Assembly (NCBI GenBank): GCA_030734395.1
Contig: JAUZTG010000016.1
Coordinates: 1,364,001-1,428,000 of the forward strand
Direction of reading: 5' to 3'
DNA length: 64,000 nucleotides
Origin: Sarocladium kiliense
Taxonomy: Eukaryota > Ascomycota > Sordariomycetes > Hypocreales > Sarocladiaceae
The position numbers were made by a program, and so were the translations under genes. The notes beneath the pieces were generated by a model. It was not told the DNA's origin. It was given only the letters and a program-made list of their open reading frames with translations, and did not search any database. Of this stretch, positions 32,233 to 43,366 are shown one piece after another; position 1 is the stretch's first letter; every line of letters begins with the position of its first letter.

Positions 32233-32991
32233 TTAGCTAAGGACCGATCCAGCATTCGTACTCACAATCGACCCAGTAGCATCAGTATTTCTCATCAAGT
32301 ATAGAAAAGCTTCAGCCACTTCCTCCGGTGTCGCAGGCTTGCCCAGCAACGACTTCTCAACCGCAGTCTTCCGCATCATATCTGCATAGTCACCCCAAAG
32401 CTCCGTCTCAGTACTCCCAGGCGCAACGCAGTTGACTCGCCGCGGCGCCAGGTCACAAGCTAGGTTTCGAGTCAATCCGTGTAAGCCTGCGGCGTAGGTT
32501 GCGGGGATCGAGAATCCGGGGACGGGCTTTTCGGCGACTTGCCCGGAGGTGAAGACGAGAGAGGAAGAGTAGCCTTCGCGGAGGTACTTGGGTGCGAGTT
32601 TGCCGAGGAGGAGAGGAACGAAGAGGGGGACCTGGGCGCTCTTGAATAGAGAGATCAAGTCGATATCTGCGATAGAGCGCATGTCGGGCCTGCCAGCCGT
32701 GTTGATGATGTGATCAAGAGGCTGGGTACCATGCTTGGTGACGTCCGAGAGAATCCTCTCCAGCTCTGTTTCGACATCGTCACTGTTGAGGTCAACGACG
32801 TAGCCTTTCAATTGGGTCTTGGTATTGGGATAGGCCTGATTGAGTCGTTCCACGGCACTGTTGACTTTGGCCTGTGAGGATGAGGCGATGGCGACCCGAA
32901 CATTGTCGCCAAGACAGAGCCTCGCGATACCGAAGCCCATGCCTGAAGAGCCTCCTAAGATGAGGACGGACTGACCGGAGATTGACGGCAT
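32233..32991 (-). CDS. Classical-type short-chain dehydrogenase/reductase lacking the catalytic Lys
   Basis: A single exon of 252 aa. The nucleotide-binding motif GGSSGMG (13-19), DLNSDD, NTAG (97-100), S149 (VFTSGQ) and Y166 are present, and the SDR C-terminal pattern RRVNCVAPGSTETELW follows. The usual Y-x3-K reads Y166-A-A-G-L170, so the catalytic Lys is replaced by Leu. I recall that fungal SDRs of this GSSGMGF..YAxGLHG group commonly have this change, so it is likely a subfamily property rather than a mutation. The substrate and whether it is an active oxidoreductase are unknown. It is an upstream neighbour of the dehydratase on the same strand, but 1.06 kb away. Confidence 0.9.
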   Translation of the reverse strand: MPSISGQSVLILGGSSGMGFGIARLCLGDNVRVAIASSSQAKVNSAVERLNQAYPNTKTQLKGYVVDLNSDDVETELERILSDVTKHGTQPLDHIINTAGRPDMRSIADIDLISLFKSAQVPLFVPLLLGKLAPKYLREGYSSSLVFTSGQVAEKPVPGFSIPATYAAGLHGLTRNLACDLAPRRVNCVAPGSTETELWGDYADMMRKTAVEKSLLGKPATPEEVAEAFLYLMRNTDATGSIVSTNAGSVLS

Positions 32992-34208
32992 ATTGAGAAC
33001 GATACGGGAAGCTTATACGTGGCCAAGTGGCTGAACATGACAATGTAGTGTATGCTGGAGGACGCAGCATCATTAAATGCACTTATACCCGATCTTGCGG
33101 ATTCTCGGACAATCTACAACCCGCGACCATTCATACAAATACGGACTTTACTAAAGGACCGGAAATCGTGTCACAATTACTACACTGAGCGAAACTCAGG
33201 CCGTCGGTAAGTCTGTAAGCCACAAGTTAGCTTGCCCCTGCTCTTGCAATAAGCTATCACACCATGTCATCTTAGACAACTTTTGTGGGCTGAGGGCAGG
33301 TGGATGGCAGTTAGAGAGCGGATACTCATACTTACTAGCTGAAGTTGCTGATGCTGTCTCTACTTCCGTTCTTACATTCATGATCCAATGACCTGCCGTC
33401 TCCCTTTAGTAGACCCAACGATGTGCTGAGAACATTTTCTGTTCGACCGATGCGGTGATAGCACGCAGACATGATCCAATGCACCAAATACGATCCCCAT
33501 AGCTTAGAACTGGGAGATCTAAAGTGCGAGGTCCGGGTAGTCCAGTCCTGGTCAAAAGCTCGCGCGGACTTTATCAAGGCTTACCTCCGGGCCACACTGC
33601 CTTTGCATCTGCACCCCCAATGGCGCTGTAGCTTATGCATGAATGGGTCCCGAGAGGGCAATTGACTTTGAATAGAGACCATTGGTAAGGCTGTCTAAGT
33701 TTACAGTTGGCTGCTAGAGTGAGATTCGGGTTTGGTGGATGGCGCCAGACGCTCATTCGCAGTGTTGCTGGAGTCGGAAAACCGGGCCACCATTAGATGT
33801 CAGATTTGCGTATTTACACCCAGACTGAACGTGTATATTCGAATGTTGTTCAAGGTGAATCAGGGACTTTTAGAGATGCCCAGTCTGGATCGGTTTGTCT
33901 GATCTGTTGGAGCTGATGGATTACGGTTGCGGGCTTAACGGGTGCGGAGATAGTGTGTACTTGATCTGGAAAGCTCACTCCCACGACTGTCTACATCTGG
34001 TATATTCAACTCCGATCCGAGACACGAAAGGATGCGAGGAATTCTAATGCTTCGTGAGTCAATTGATCTGGGAGAATGAATTGGTAATCCGCGAGTTGTC
34101 GACGGCAGTATACGCTGGTCATGATCAGTAGCTATAAGTGCTCGTCCATCAAGGTTCAGTTTCTGTATGATGCTGCTGTACATGGCATAACAAGCAAAGA
34201 TCGCGGAA
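32992..34208. other. Divergent promoter region, no gene seen
   Basis: 1.2 kb between the SDR (-) and GST (+) genes. Relatively AT-rich, short ORFs only. Confidence 0.55.
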
Positions 34209-34937
34209 ATGGATAATCTGAGGCCAATTTCTGTATGGAGTCTTGGCTACAGTCCAAACCCATGGAAAGTGATCATCATTCTCGAGGAGCTGGAAATCCC
34301 ATACGAGAAGAAGATTGTTACAATGGCCAGTGTGAAAGAAGAACCGCATATCTCTCTCAACCCGAATGGTCGAGTTCCGACTATTGAGGATCCAAACACC
34401 GGCATTACTCTTTGGGAGGTACGAAACTGATTCCTTTCAACGACCTATAGACAAGGCAGCTACTGATACCTATGAAAGTCCGGCGCAATCATCGAGTACC
34501 TCTTGGAGACTTATGACAAGACCGGAAAGCTCAACTACCCCCATGGCTCACCAGAATCTCACCAAGCGCGAGCATGGGCATATTTCCAATGCAGCGGTCA
34601 AGGTCCCTACTTTGGTCAACTCGGCTGGTTCAATCAACTTCATCACGAGAAACTACGGTCCGCAATCGAGCGTTACAAGAAGGAAGTCATTCGCGTTAAC
34701 GGCGTAATTGACCTGCACCTGAAGAAGACAGGCAAGGACTATCTTATGGGAGACAAATGCAGTCACGTGGATCTCATGTTCGTTCCCTATATGCGGTCTT
34801 TGGAGATCATCATTGCGCCGGATCTTGTCACGACAGAACATCAGTATTTCACACAGTGGAAGCAGAGGCTATATGAGAGACCGGTCGTGAAGAAAGTGTT
34901 GCAGCAATGGGAGGCGGAGCTCGCCGGAGGAATCTAG
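34209..34937 (+). CDS. Glutathione S-transferase (Ure2p/fungal GST type)
   Basis: Two exons, 34209-34418 and 34479-34937, give 222 aa. The thioredoxin-fold N-domain contains WSLGYSPNPWKVIIILEEL, the cis-Pro segment NPNGRVPTIEDP, and after the intron the glutathione gamma-Glu contact ESGAIIEYL. The helical C-domain includes QARAWAYFQCSGQGPYFGQL and the N-capping box region DYLMGDKCSHVDLMFVPY. It conjugates glutathione to electrophiles or acts as a glutathione peroxidase or regulator, in the cytosol. It ends only 64 bp from the stop of the convergent RPF1 gene. Confidence 0.94.
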
Positions 34938-35001
34938 CAAAACAACTGATAACACCTGTGAATAAGAAGGAGCCCAGAGCCACCCAAAAGAACACATCGA
35001 T

Positions 35002-36225
35002 TTACAAGTTGAACCTTTTCCTGTCCTTCTCCATCTTCGCCTTCCACTCCCACTGCAACGCATCATCCCCTTCGCTTCCTGCCCGCCCAATCCCCTTGTC
35101 GACCCTCCTCAGCTTCAACGTAAACCGAGGACCCAGCTCCTGAAGGCCGGCACGAATGTCCTCCACACCCTTAACTTCCTTTCCATCCGCTCCAACGATG
35201 CTCTTCTCCGTCTCCCGCTTGTTGCGGAAGACGTAGCGGTGTCGCCGGACGAAAATGTAGTCACGCTGGTTATGAAGGGTGACGACTTGTCGGCCTTCGA
35301 ATTCTGGTCGTGGTGGGAAGAGGGTTTGGAAGAGCTTTGCGGTGAGGAGGCCAAGGGGAGTCTTGAAGTTGTTGAGAAGCAGTTCGGGGTAGTGATTTGT
35401 CGGGTTACCGTGACCAGGCAGCTTTTGCGCTTCGATCCAATTTGAGATGGAGAAGTGGAAGGTTGGTCCCGAGGGAAGATGCACAATTGACAGACCCTTT
35501 GGCTTCTTAAGATCTTCGTTCATGAGCACCACAGTAGTATAGTCGCGGTTTGCGGCGAACTTGCAGATCTCGCGCAGGGAGTACTTGTGACCGTAGCGAT
35601 GTGCTGATCGTGGGATGTATGTGCTGTTGGGGAAGAGAGTGCAGATGAGGTTGGCCTCCTCGTGCAGAGTTGAGTTGAGAGAGGTTGTGACGAGAATCTT
35701 GGGCTCTGGAGGCGGAATATCGGTGAAAAGTGTTGGGAACTTGAGCGCCAATGATGATGGCGTCAAGTCCATATTTGTACTGGCTGTGGACGGCGCAGTG
35801 CTGTTCTGCCTCTGCGCTCGCTTTTCTCGTTTCCTCTCCATCGCAGCCTGGATTGCCTCCTCATCCTCATCCGAGTCGAGCATACTGTCGTCATCATCGT
35901 CCGCCTCCGGTTCCTCAAGAGCAGCATTCTCCTCCTCCTCAGCCTGTTCCATTCTTCTCCGCCTCAACTGCTCGAGGTCAACAACCGCGCCGAGGCTGTC
36001 ATCGTCGACATCGTCCCAGATACGTTTCTCGTCAAGCGTCCTGGGCTTGTTCTTTGCGAGCCTGGCTTTCTTGAGTTCGGGATCGAGCGCTTCCTCCTTT
36101 CTGCGACGGTGACGAGCCTCATGGCGTTCCTTGTCGCTGGTCTTTTTGTGCTGAACATACAGCTCCCGCCTCTTGAGCTTGTTCGCGGCTTTCATCGCCG
36201 ATGCGGGCGGCTTCGTGAAGCCCAT
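35002..36225 (-). CDS. rpf1: Ribosome production factor 1 (Brix domain)
   Basis: A single exon of 407 aa. The N-terminal ~160 residues are highly charged (KLKRRELYVQHKK, then an Asp/Glu run). The Brix domain covers about 190-375: ILVTTSLNSTLHEEANLICTLFPN, REICKFAANRDYTTVVLMNED, LPSGPTFHFSISNW, NHYPELLLNNFKTPLG, and VVTLHNQRDYIFVRRHRYVF. This matches yeast Rpf1, a nucleolar pre-60S factor needed for processing of 27S pre-rRNA. It is divergently paired with NOC3, another 60S factor, across a 405-bp promoter. Confidence 0.96.
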   Translation of the reverse strand: MGFTKPPASAMKAANKLKRRELYVQHKKTSDKERHEARHRRRKEEALDPELKKARLAKNKPRTLDEKRIWDDVDDDSLGAVVDLEQLRRRRMEQAEEEENAALEEPEADDDDDSMLDSDEDEEAIQAAMERKREKRAQRQNSTAPSTASTNMDLTPSSLALKFPTLFTDIPPPEPKILVTTSLNSTLHEEANLICTLFPNSTYIPRSAHRYGHKYSLREICKFAANRDYTTVVLMNEDLKKPKGLSIVHLPSGPTFHFSISNWIEAQKLPGHGNPTNHYPELLLNNFKTPLGLLTAKLFQTLFPPRPEFEGRQVVTLHNQRDYIFVRRHRYVFRNKRETEKSIVGADGKEVKGVEDIRAGLQELGPRFTLKLRRVDKGIGRAGSEGDDALQWEWKAKMEKDRKRFNL

Positions 36226-36630
36226 GCTGACTGAAGATTCGTGATCTTTTTCGACAGGCGAGGATGGTTACTGTCTGTTCGATCGATGAATATAGATATG
36301 AATCTCTCTTCCCTGCCACAGACCAATAAAGAAAACGATCTAAATGTTTCGCTGTAATAAATTGAAGAATCGACAATGCGGGCGGAGTGACAATCGCAGG
36401 GTCCCACCATGGAGGCTGGACTTTTTCCTGGCGGGCGCATCGAAGCGGCAGAATTTTCGAAAAATTTGGCGGTGAAGCACAAGCTGCAGCCTTCGACTGG
36501 AGGGGCGCTGTGAACTTTCCACCTCGAATTTGTGTACATACATATCACTTCCGTTCTTTTTCTGTGAAATACTTACGGTGGTCTCCAGCCGCTTGAAGGA
36601 AGCAGCGCAGGATACTCACAGAGGCCGACA
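36226..36630. promoter_or_regulatory. Shared promoter of RPF1 and NOC3
   Basis: 405 bp between two divergent 60S ribosome-assembly genes. A near-palindrome AATTTTCGAAAAATTT at 36452-36467 resembles the A/T-rich RRPE element of ribosome-biogenesis promoters (core AAAAATTT). No clear PAC (GATGAG) element was found beside it. Confidence 0.45.
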
Positions 36631-38694
36631 ATGGCAACCAGCGGCGCAAAAAGACGCAAGCTCGCCCACGGCGGTGCAGCAAGCGAAGACCCCGAAACCT
36701 CGTCCCGCCAAGCGCAGAAAAGCTTCTTCAAGAATGCCTCGAATTGGAACCTCGAGCAGGACTATGAGTCGAGACCGCGGAAGGGGAAGAAGAAGGAGAA
36801 AGAGAGCAATCGGTTGCCGATCAAGACCAGCGATGGGCGGATAGAGCAGCTGCAAGGGTTGCAAGAAGATGCTGAGTCGGTCGAGAGTGATACGGAGTGG
36901 TTAGAAGGGAGGGAGGATGACGTTGACTCCAAGGATGGAATGCAGCAGGACGATGAGGAGGAAGAGGAGGAGGAGGAGCCTGAGGTGCCGGTGCAGCAGC
37001 AGATCGTCGAGGCGCAGGAAGAATTGGCAAAGCTCGCCATGGCCGTCAACGAGAACCCAGAAGAGCACGTCGGTGCCTTCAAGTCCCTCGCAAAGATCGG
37101 AACCGACTCCAAGATCCCCCAGGTCCAAATGCTCGCCCTCGTCACCCAGATGACCGTCTACAAAGATGTCATTCCCGGCTACCGAATCCGCCCGGCTGAG
37201 GATATGGCGAAGGAGCAGCTGACGAAGGAGGTCCGGCAGCTGCGTCAGTATGAACAGGCGCTTATTGCTGGGTACCAAAACTATCTCAAGGAGTTGGGAC
37301 GGTGTGCTAAGCTTCCGGCGACGAAGGGGACGAACATTGCGTTGGTGGCAGTTACGTGCGCTTGCACACTTATCACCTCTGTCCCGCACTTCAACTTCCG
37401 CGATTTGCTCCTGCGGATTCTAGTTGGCCGTCTCAGCCGTCGTCACATGGACGAAGCCGGTAGGAAGTCCCTTGAGGCTCTCGAGGAGCTCTGCCGTGAA
37501 GACGAGGAGGGCCGTCCTTCTATGGAAGCCGTGGCTCTGCTCGCCAAGATGATGAAGGCGAAGGATTACTACGTTCACGAGAGTGTTCTGAACCTTTTCC
37601 TCAGCCTCCGTCTGCTCTCCGAGTTTTCTGGTACAGCCTCACACGACGCTGTCGATCGCCCACAGAAGCAAAAGAAGAAGCAGCGCGAGTTCCGCACCAA
37701 GCGTGAGAGGAAGGCACTGAAGGAGCAGAAGGCACTGGACAGGGATATGGCGAACGCAGATGCTGTGGCCACCCATGAAGAGAGGGAAAGGATGCAGTCT
37801 GAGACGCTGAAGCTCGTCTTCGCCACGTACTTCCGGATCCTGAAGCTTCGTGTGCCTCATCTTATGGGCGCTGTGCTTGAAGGGTTGGCAAAATACGCCC
37901 ACCTCATCAACCAGGACTTCTTCGGCGACCTGCTCGAAGCCCTCAAGGATCTGATCCGCTACAGCGAGGATGATGCTAAGCGGGAGTTCGAGGGAGGAGA
38001 TGAATTCGAGGACGAGGAAGAGGAAGGCTCAGAAGAAGGCAGTGAAGAGGATGAAGAGGAGCCGGAAGACGACGCCGTGGAACTCACACGCAATCTCTCC
38101 CGCGAAGCTCTCCTCTGTATCGTCACAGCTTTCGCCCTCCTCGCCGGCCAAGATGCACACAACTCCCGCTCCGAACTCCACCTCGACCTCTCCCACTTCA
38201 TCACCCACCTCTTCCAAACCCTCCTCCCCCTCTCACTCAACCCCAACCTTGAACTCACCCGCCTTCCCTCCTCCTCTTCCTCCACCTCCTCAAAAATCAA
38301 CGTCCACACCACAACAGTTCTCCTCCTCCGCTCCCTAACCTCCGTCCTCCTGCCACCCTATAACATTCGCTCCGTCCCACCACTTCGCCTCGCCGCCTTT
38401 ACAAAGCAACTTATGACCGTCGCATTGCAGCTGCCTGAGAAGTCATGCCAGGGTGTGTTGGCGCTGCTGGGTGATATCGCGCATACGCATGGGAGGAAGG
38501 TGAGTAGTCTCTGGGATACGGAAGAGAGGAAAGGAGATGGGAGGTTTAATCCCGTGGGCGACAGCGTGGAGGGCACGAATCCTTTTGCGGCAACGATTTG
38601 GGAGGGCGAGCTGTTGAGGAAGCACTTCTCTCCTAAGGTCAGGGAGAGCGCGAAACTGTTAGAGAAGAGCATGGGTGGAATGGGGAACAAATAG
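36631..38694 (+). CDS. noc3: Nucleolar complex-associated protein 3
   Basis: A single exon of 687 aa. Features: a basic N-terminus (GAKRRKLAHGG), an acidic run (DEEEEEEEEP), the NOC3p N-domain (AQEELAKLAMAVNENPEEHVGAFKSLA... then VIPGYRIRP, LTKEVRQLRQYEQALIAGYQ), a central basic segment (KQKKKQREFRTKRERKAL), and the CBF domain toward the C-terminus (VFATYFRILK, LEGLAKYAHLIN, then a second acidic run and ALLCIVTAFALLAGQ). Noc3 works with Noc2 in nuclear export of pre-60S particles and is also implicated in replication initiation in yeast. It is divergent from RPF1. Confidence 0.96.
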   Translation: MATSGAKRRKLAHGGAASEDPETSSRQAQKSFFKNASNWNLEQDYESRPRKGKKKEKESNRLPIKTSDGRIEQLQGLQEDAESVESDTEWLEGREDDVDSKDGMQQDDEEEEEEEEPEVPVQQQIVEAQEELAKLAMAVNENPEEHVGAFKSLAKIGTDSKIPQVQMLALVTQMTVYKDVIPGYRIRPAEDMAKEQLTKEVRQLRQYEQALIAGYQNYLKELGRCAKLPATKGTNIALVAVTCACTLITSVPHFNFRDLLLRILVGRLSRRHMDEAGRKSLEALEELCREDEEGRPSMEAVALLAKMMKAKDYYVHESVLNLFLSLRLLSEFSGTASHDAVDRPQKQKKKQREFRTKRERKALKEQKALDRDMANADAVATHEERERMQSETLKLVFATYFRILKLRVPHLMGAVLEGLAKYAHLINQDFFGDLLEALKDLIRYSEDDAKREFEGGDEFEDEEEEGSEEGSEEDEEEPEDDAVELTRNLSREALLCIVTAFALLAGQDAHNSRSELHLDLSHFITHLFQTLLPLSLNPNLELTRLPSSSSSTSSKINVHTTTVLLLRSLTSVLLPPYNIRSVPPLRLAAFTKQLMTVALQLPEKSCQGVLALLGDIAHTHGRKVSSLWDTEERKGDGRFNPVGDSVEGTNPFAATIWEGELLRKHFSPKVRESAKLLEKSMGGMGNK

Positions 38695-38983
38695 ATGCAA
38701 GTTTGGTGGGCGGTGTTTGATATGTCATGCGTATATAGCCACAGGATTCAGGATCCAGTGACAGCATTCATCGGCCTCAATGGATTTATTCAGAAGATCG
38801 TTTATTCGTCTCGAGTGCAACTTGTGGTTTCATCCAGGTATCAAACTCCGGGTATCCAAGGCCGCCTAGTATATCTATATAGACGAACGAAAAGTCTCAT
38901 CTCCCTCATGTGAAATCCAATCTCGGGGCTCGCGCCCGGATCCGGTGGTGTTTCGCCCCTTTTCTTCTCTACCCACTTTTTGT

Positions 38984-40450
38984 TTAGTGACCCTTAGACT
39001 TCTCGACGTTGGGTAGCTCCTTGACTGCCTCAGCGATGATGCTCAAGCCCTTGCGGATCTCGGCCTCGGTGATGACTAGAGGCGGCGCAAAACGGATAAT
39101 GTCGCCATGGGTTGGCTTGGCCTGTGCGAATGTGTAAGTAATGATATACGTTAAGAGTGAAGTTGGGTTACATACCAAAAGACCCTTGCCCTTCAGAAGG
39201 ATGCAGAGATCCCAAGCCGTACGGCCGTTGGCAGCAGACTCGTCGATCACAACGGCATTCAGAAGGCCCTTGCCCCTGATAGTCTTGATAATGGGGTTGT
39301 TCAGGGCCTTCAGGCCATCACGGAAGATGTTGCCCAGCTTCTCTGCCTTGGCTGTGAGATCCTCCTCCTGCATGATCTCGAGGGCACGAATAGACACAGC
39401 GCAGCCGAGAGGGTTGCCACCGTACGTAGAACCATGGGTACCAGGCTCAACAACGAGCATAACATCCTTCCGGCTGAGAACGGCACTGACGGGGTACATG
39501 CCTCCAGAGATGGCCTTGCCCAGTGTGACCATGTCAGGCTTGATGCCGGCCCACTCTGAGCAGAGCATGCGACCCGTGCGACCAATACCAGTTTGGATCT
39601 CGTCGCAGATAAGGAGGACGTTGTGCTTCTTGCAGAGCTCTTGGACGCGAGTGAGGTAGTCCTCATCCGGGACCACGACACCAGCCTCGCCCTGAATGGG
39701 CTCGACGATGAAGGCGGCTGTGTTGCGGCCGTGAGCCTCGAGAACGGTCTGGAGGTCTTCGACGTTGTTGTAGCGGATGGCCTTGCCGGTGACGGGGCAC
39801 GAGGCGCTGATGTTGGGGATGTAAGGGCCGTAGTTGTCCTTGGATTCGGGGTCGGTGGAGAGAGTGATAGCAGTCATCTGATATTTGTCAGTTCCATTTC
39901 CCTGTTACAAGCCTGGGAAGAGTCTTCCGTGCAAGTGATGATATTGACATACCGTGCGGCCGTGGAAGTTGTCCTGTGCGCAGAAGACCAGAGCCTGGTC
40001 CTTCTCAACCCCCTTGACCTTGTATGCCCACTTGCGAGCAATCTTGATAGCAGTCTCAACAGCCTCAGCACCAGTGTTCATGGGCAGCACCATATCATAT
40101 CCAAACATCTCCCGGACCTTCTCGGCCCACTTGGGGAAGACATCGTTGTGGAAAGCACGAGAGCTGAGCGTCAAACGACTGGCCTGCTCCGTAAGAGCCT
40201 TGACGAGCTCAGGGTGGCAGTGACCCTGGTTGACGGCGCTGTAGGCGGACAGGAAGTCGAGGTAGTGATTTCCCTCAGGATCCCAGACGTTGACACCCTG
40301 TGCACGTGCGAAGACGACGGGGAGAGGATGGTAGTTGTGGGCGGCGTACTCGTTCTCGCTAGCGATGGCGGAGGAGGTCGAGGTGGCGTGGAAGCGAGGG
40401 TTGGTTGGAGGGTTGGAGGGCGAGACGGACTCGTCGGCGTGGGGAGCCAT
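38984..40450 (-). CDS. car2: Ornithine aminotransferase
   Basis: Three exons (40450-39953, 39877-39176, 39121-38984) give 445 aa. The enzyme uses PLP to convert ornithine and 2-oxoglutarate to glutamate semialdehyde and glutamate in arginine catabolism and proline formation, in the cytosol (no mitochondrial presequence seen). Visible landmarks: NYHPLPVVFARAQGVNVWD, YSAVNQGHCHPE, LPMNTGAEAVETAIK, NFHGRT|MTAI (across intron 1), VEPIQGEAGV, ICDEIQTGIGRTG and the PLP-Lys motif TLGKAISGG. The last intron sits before AKPTHGDIIRFAPPLVI. A 302-codon antisense ORF covers the 5' part but is a mirror of the codon pattern. Confidence 0.97.
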
Positions 40451-41486
40451 GATGTAGATGGGTCAATTGGTCTGCTAGTTGATGGTGAAGGAAGGATCTA
40501 GCGTTGAGAAGAGAGGATGGGCAGTTCTTTGAGTGTGTAGTGTAGTTTGAGAAGGAAGAGGTGAGGTTGAAGATGATGGTGGGGTGTGTTAGACGAGGTG
40601 AGGGACGTTATCAGCGATAGCTTAGATAGGCATTCGAGGAAGAAAAGATAGCAGTTGCTGCTGAAGTGGAAGACAAAGAATGAGGAATTAAAATGAAAGC
40701 CAACTTCCGTTGGGTTGGAAACTTGGTTTTATGGAACGATTGTACATGGACGCTATACCCCTAAGTGCAAGTGAAAGCGACATGGCTGTTCCATCTCCAT
40801 CCACATCCGTCGAGCCCTTCGTCACGATGGCAGCCAGTGCAGCACAGTGCAGTGACCACCCCTCAGTGGTATTTGGGGACTGCTGCGGGGGAGGGGCAGC
40901 ACTATGACTTCGCTGGAGGACAGTGGCCAGTGGGAGTGGCATACCTCAGCAATGCCGAAGCCAGCCGCTGCGAACGGTGAGGCCACGGTGAGGCATTCCG
41001 GCGTGGCGGCCAATCAGAGGCTACATATTACGTACACTGGCTGCACGACACTGGGCTACAGGGGACACCAAGGGAAATCACATGCTGCAGGATGACATGC
41101 CCTGTGTCACCAGCACCACACAAATGGTGGGAGCTAGGACGACATGCTCCAGCACTGAACGATGCATGGAAACTCCATGCAAAGACTTGAGGCATGGGTG
41201 CCATGATGAGTGCCATGATGGGATGTGTTGTATGCTTTCGGAAACAGCAAGTGGGAGGTGAATGGATTGAGCCTTGCGGGTGATGACTAAGACCCTAACC
41301 CTTGCTTACATCATCTTGACACGCTTCACGGTCCCTTGATACTGATGGAGGGCGTCTCGAACAACCTCTCATCAGCTTCGGCCAAAGTTCGTTCATTATT
41401 CGTTCCTGTCTCATACATCTCTAATGGGGTCGTAAATTGTTTCATAATCTGTTTCCGGACCGTCTGCATCATTTGTTAAGCCCGAC
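40451..41486. other. Divergent promoter region, no gene seen
   Basis: 1.04 kb between the ornithine aminotransferase (-) and GPI10 (+) genes. Short ORFs only; the left part is purine-rich on the plus strand (pyrimidine-rich leader of the aminotransferase). Confidence 0.55.
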
Positions 41487-43366
41487 ATGGCTCGACATGC
41501 TCCCCCTTTCCAACTCATCTACCTCATCCGCCTCCTCAACGCCCTCACCCTCACAACCTTCTTCCAACCCGATGAGTTCTTCCAATCCCTTGAACCAGCT
41601 TGGAATCTTGCATTTGGTCCTGATAGTGGTGCCTGGCTAACATGGGTAAGCCACCTCGTCACCAAACTTTGTGAAGTATGACTAACTTATTACAGGAATG
41701 GCATCATCAACTTCGCTCCTCACTGCATCCCGTCCTCTTCTCGGCCTTTTACAAGTCAATTGCTTTCATCTGCGACTTCTTCCCGGCTTCAGTGAATGAC
41801 TCTCTTCGTGTATCTGCTCTCCTCGCTGCACCTCGTGTCCTGCAGGCGTTTATTGCTGCTGTAGGGGATTACTTCACCTACCGTCTAGCCTCCCAGATCT
41901 ATGGATCGTCTCATCCAGCTGCACTAGCTACTGTGAGTAATCCTCCTGCTGTTGTCTTCTTCTAACATCGGCTGATGGCTTTCTCTCAGATCTACCTCCA
42001 GCTTGCCAGCCCTTGGCAGTGGTATGTCTCGACGAGGACCTTCTCTAACTCACTCGAGACCACCCTCACCGTCATTGCCCTCGCTTACTTCCCCTGGTCT
42101 CTCCTCGCCGCCACCTCACCCACAAAGGAGAACCCCAAGGGTCGTCAATCGTCTATATCTCTCTCTTCGCTCCGCATCTCCCTCTCTCTCGCTGCTCTCG
42201 CCGTCGTTCTGCGCCCCACAAATCTGTTCATCTGGACTCCTATCGCCCTGGTGACACTGACGCGTCTCACAAGCACCAACATCCTCCTCTTCGCCCGGGA
42301 GGTCATCCTCTGTGGCTCTGTCATTCTTGGACTCTCCATCATTGTTGATCGCTGGTACTTCGGCTTCTGGACTTTCCCACCCTGGCGCTGGCTCACCTTC
42401 AACGTCTCCAAATCCCTCGCAGTCTTCTACGGGCGCAACCCCTGGCACTACTATGCCCTCCAGGGGATTCCGCTTCTCTGCACCACCAGCCTCCCATTCG
42501 CTTTTCAAGCACTCTGGAAACCTAAGACGCCCGACAATGATGCCTCCGGATACAAGACTTTAACACTCCAAACCCTCTCCTGGGCTGTTTTTACCACATG
42601 CGGAATCCTCTCGCTCATCTCCCACAAAGAGGTCCGCTTCATCTATCCTCTCCTACCTGCTCTCCACATCCTCGCCGCTCCCTATGTCGCCTCTTTCTTC
42701 GCCCAAACCTCATCTTCCGGCGCCAAACACCAACCTCCCACCATACGCAACAAACCCTATCTTTTCCTTGCCCTCTCCATCAACCTGTTCCTTGCAGGCT
42801 ACCTCTCCATCCTCCACCAACCCGCCCCCCTATCCGTCCTCCACTTCCTACGTACAGATTACACCCACATCCACCAACCTGCCACAATACTCACCCCCAT
42901 CTCCCACCCCGAAACAGACGACGAACTCTTCGCCCTCTTCCTCATGCCCTGCCACTCCACCCCCTGGCGCTCCCATCTCCTCTCCCCATCCCTCCACGCC
43001 CGCGCCTTAACCTGCGAGCCACCCCTCCACACCCAACCAAACACCCCCGAACGAGATCTCTACCGCGACGAAGCAGACCGTTTCTATGACGCGCCTCTCA
43101 ACTTCCTCACCAACGAGCTTTTCTCACCCGCCAGCACCACCTCCCTAAAGTCTCTACCACGCTATATCGTCGGCTTTGAAGGTATCGAACCTTGGCTGCA
43201 GGAATTTGCAGGAAAGACAGAGGTCGGCAAGAGGTTGGGCTTAAGATTGGGAAGAGTGTGGGAAGGCTTTAATGGGTTCTTCAATGAGGACTGGAGGAGG
43301 GCAGGGAAGATGATTGTTTGGGACACTGGGAGTTATAAAAGGGGTTCGCCTGAGAAAGCCAGCTGA
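41487..43366 (+). CDS. gpi10: GPI mannosyltransferase 3 (PIG-B family)
   Basis: Three exons (41487-41645, 41696-41932, 41990-43366) give 590 aa. It is a multi-pass ER membrane glycosyltransferase of the GT22 family. FFQPDEFFQSLEPAWNLAFG carries the luminal acidic catalytic region of the family, and TWEWHHQLRSSLHP is joined across intron 1. SASLVL-type helices, LVLRPTN-like (VVLRPTNLFIW), the SHKEVRFIYPLLPALHI motif and LFLMPCHSTPWRSHLLSPS identify the Gpi10/PIG-B branch. It adds the third, alpha-1,2-linked mannose to the GPI precursor, from dolichol-P-mannose. The C-terminal third is unusually Pro/His/Thr-rich. Confidence 0.94.

Noticed and set aside
32233..32280. Possible intron (GTGAGT donor) at the 3' end of the SDR
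   Set aside because: Splicing would leave only a few residues and a worse family fit than the direct reading to the stop.
36897..37389. Antisense and alternate-frame ORFs over NOC3
   Set aside because: Products of the acidic GAG/GAA-rich coding repeat read in other frames.
39593..40501. 302-codon plus-strand ORF opposite ornithine aminotransferase
   Set aside because: It mirrors the aminotransferase exons, runs through its intron and has no domain of its own.
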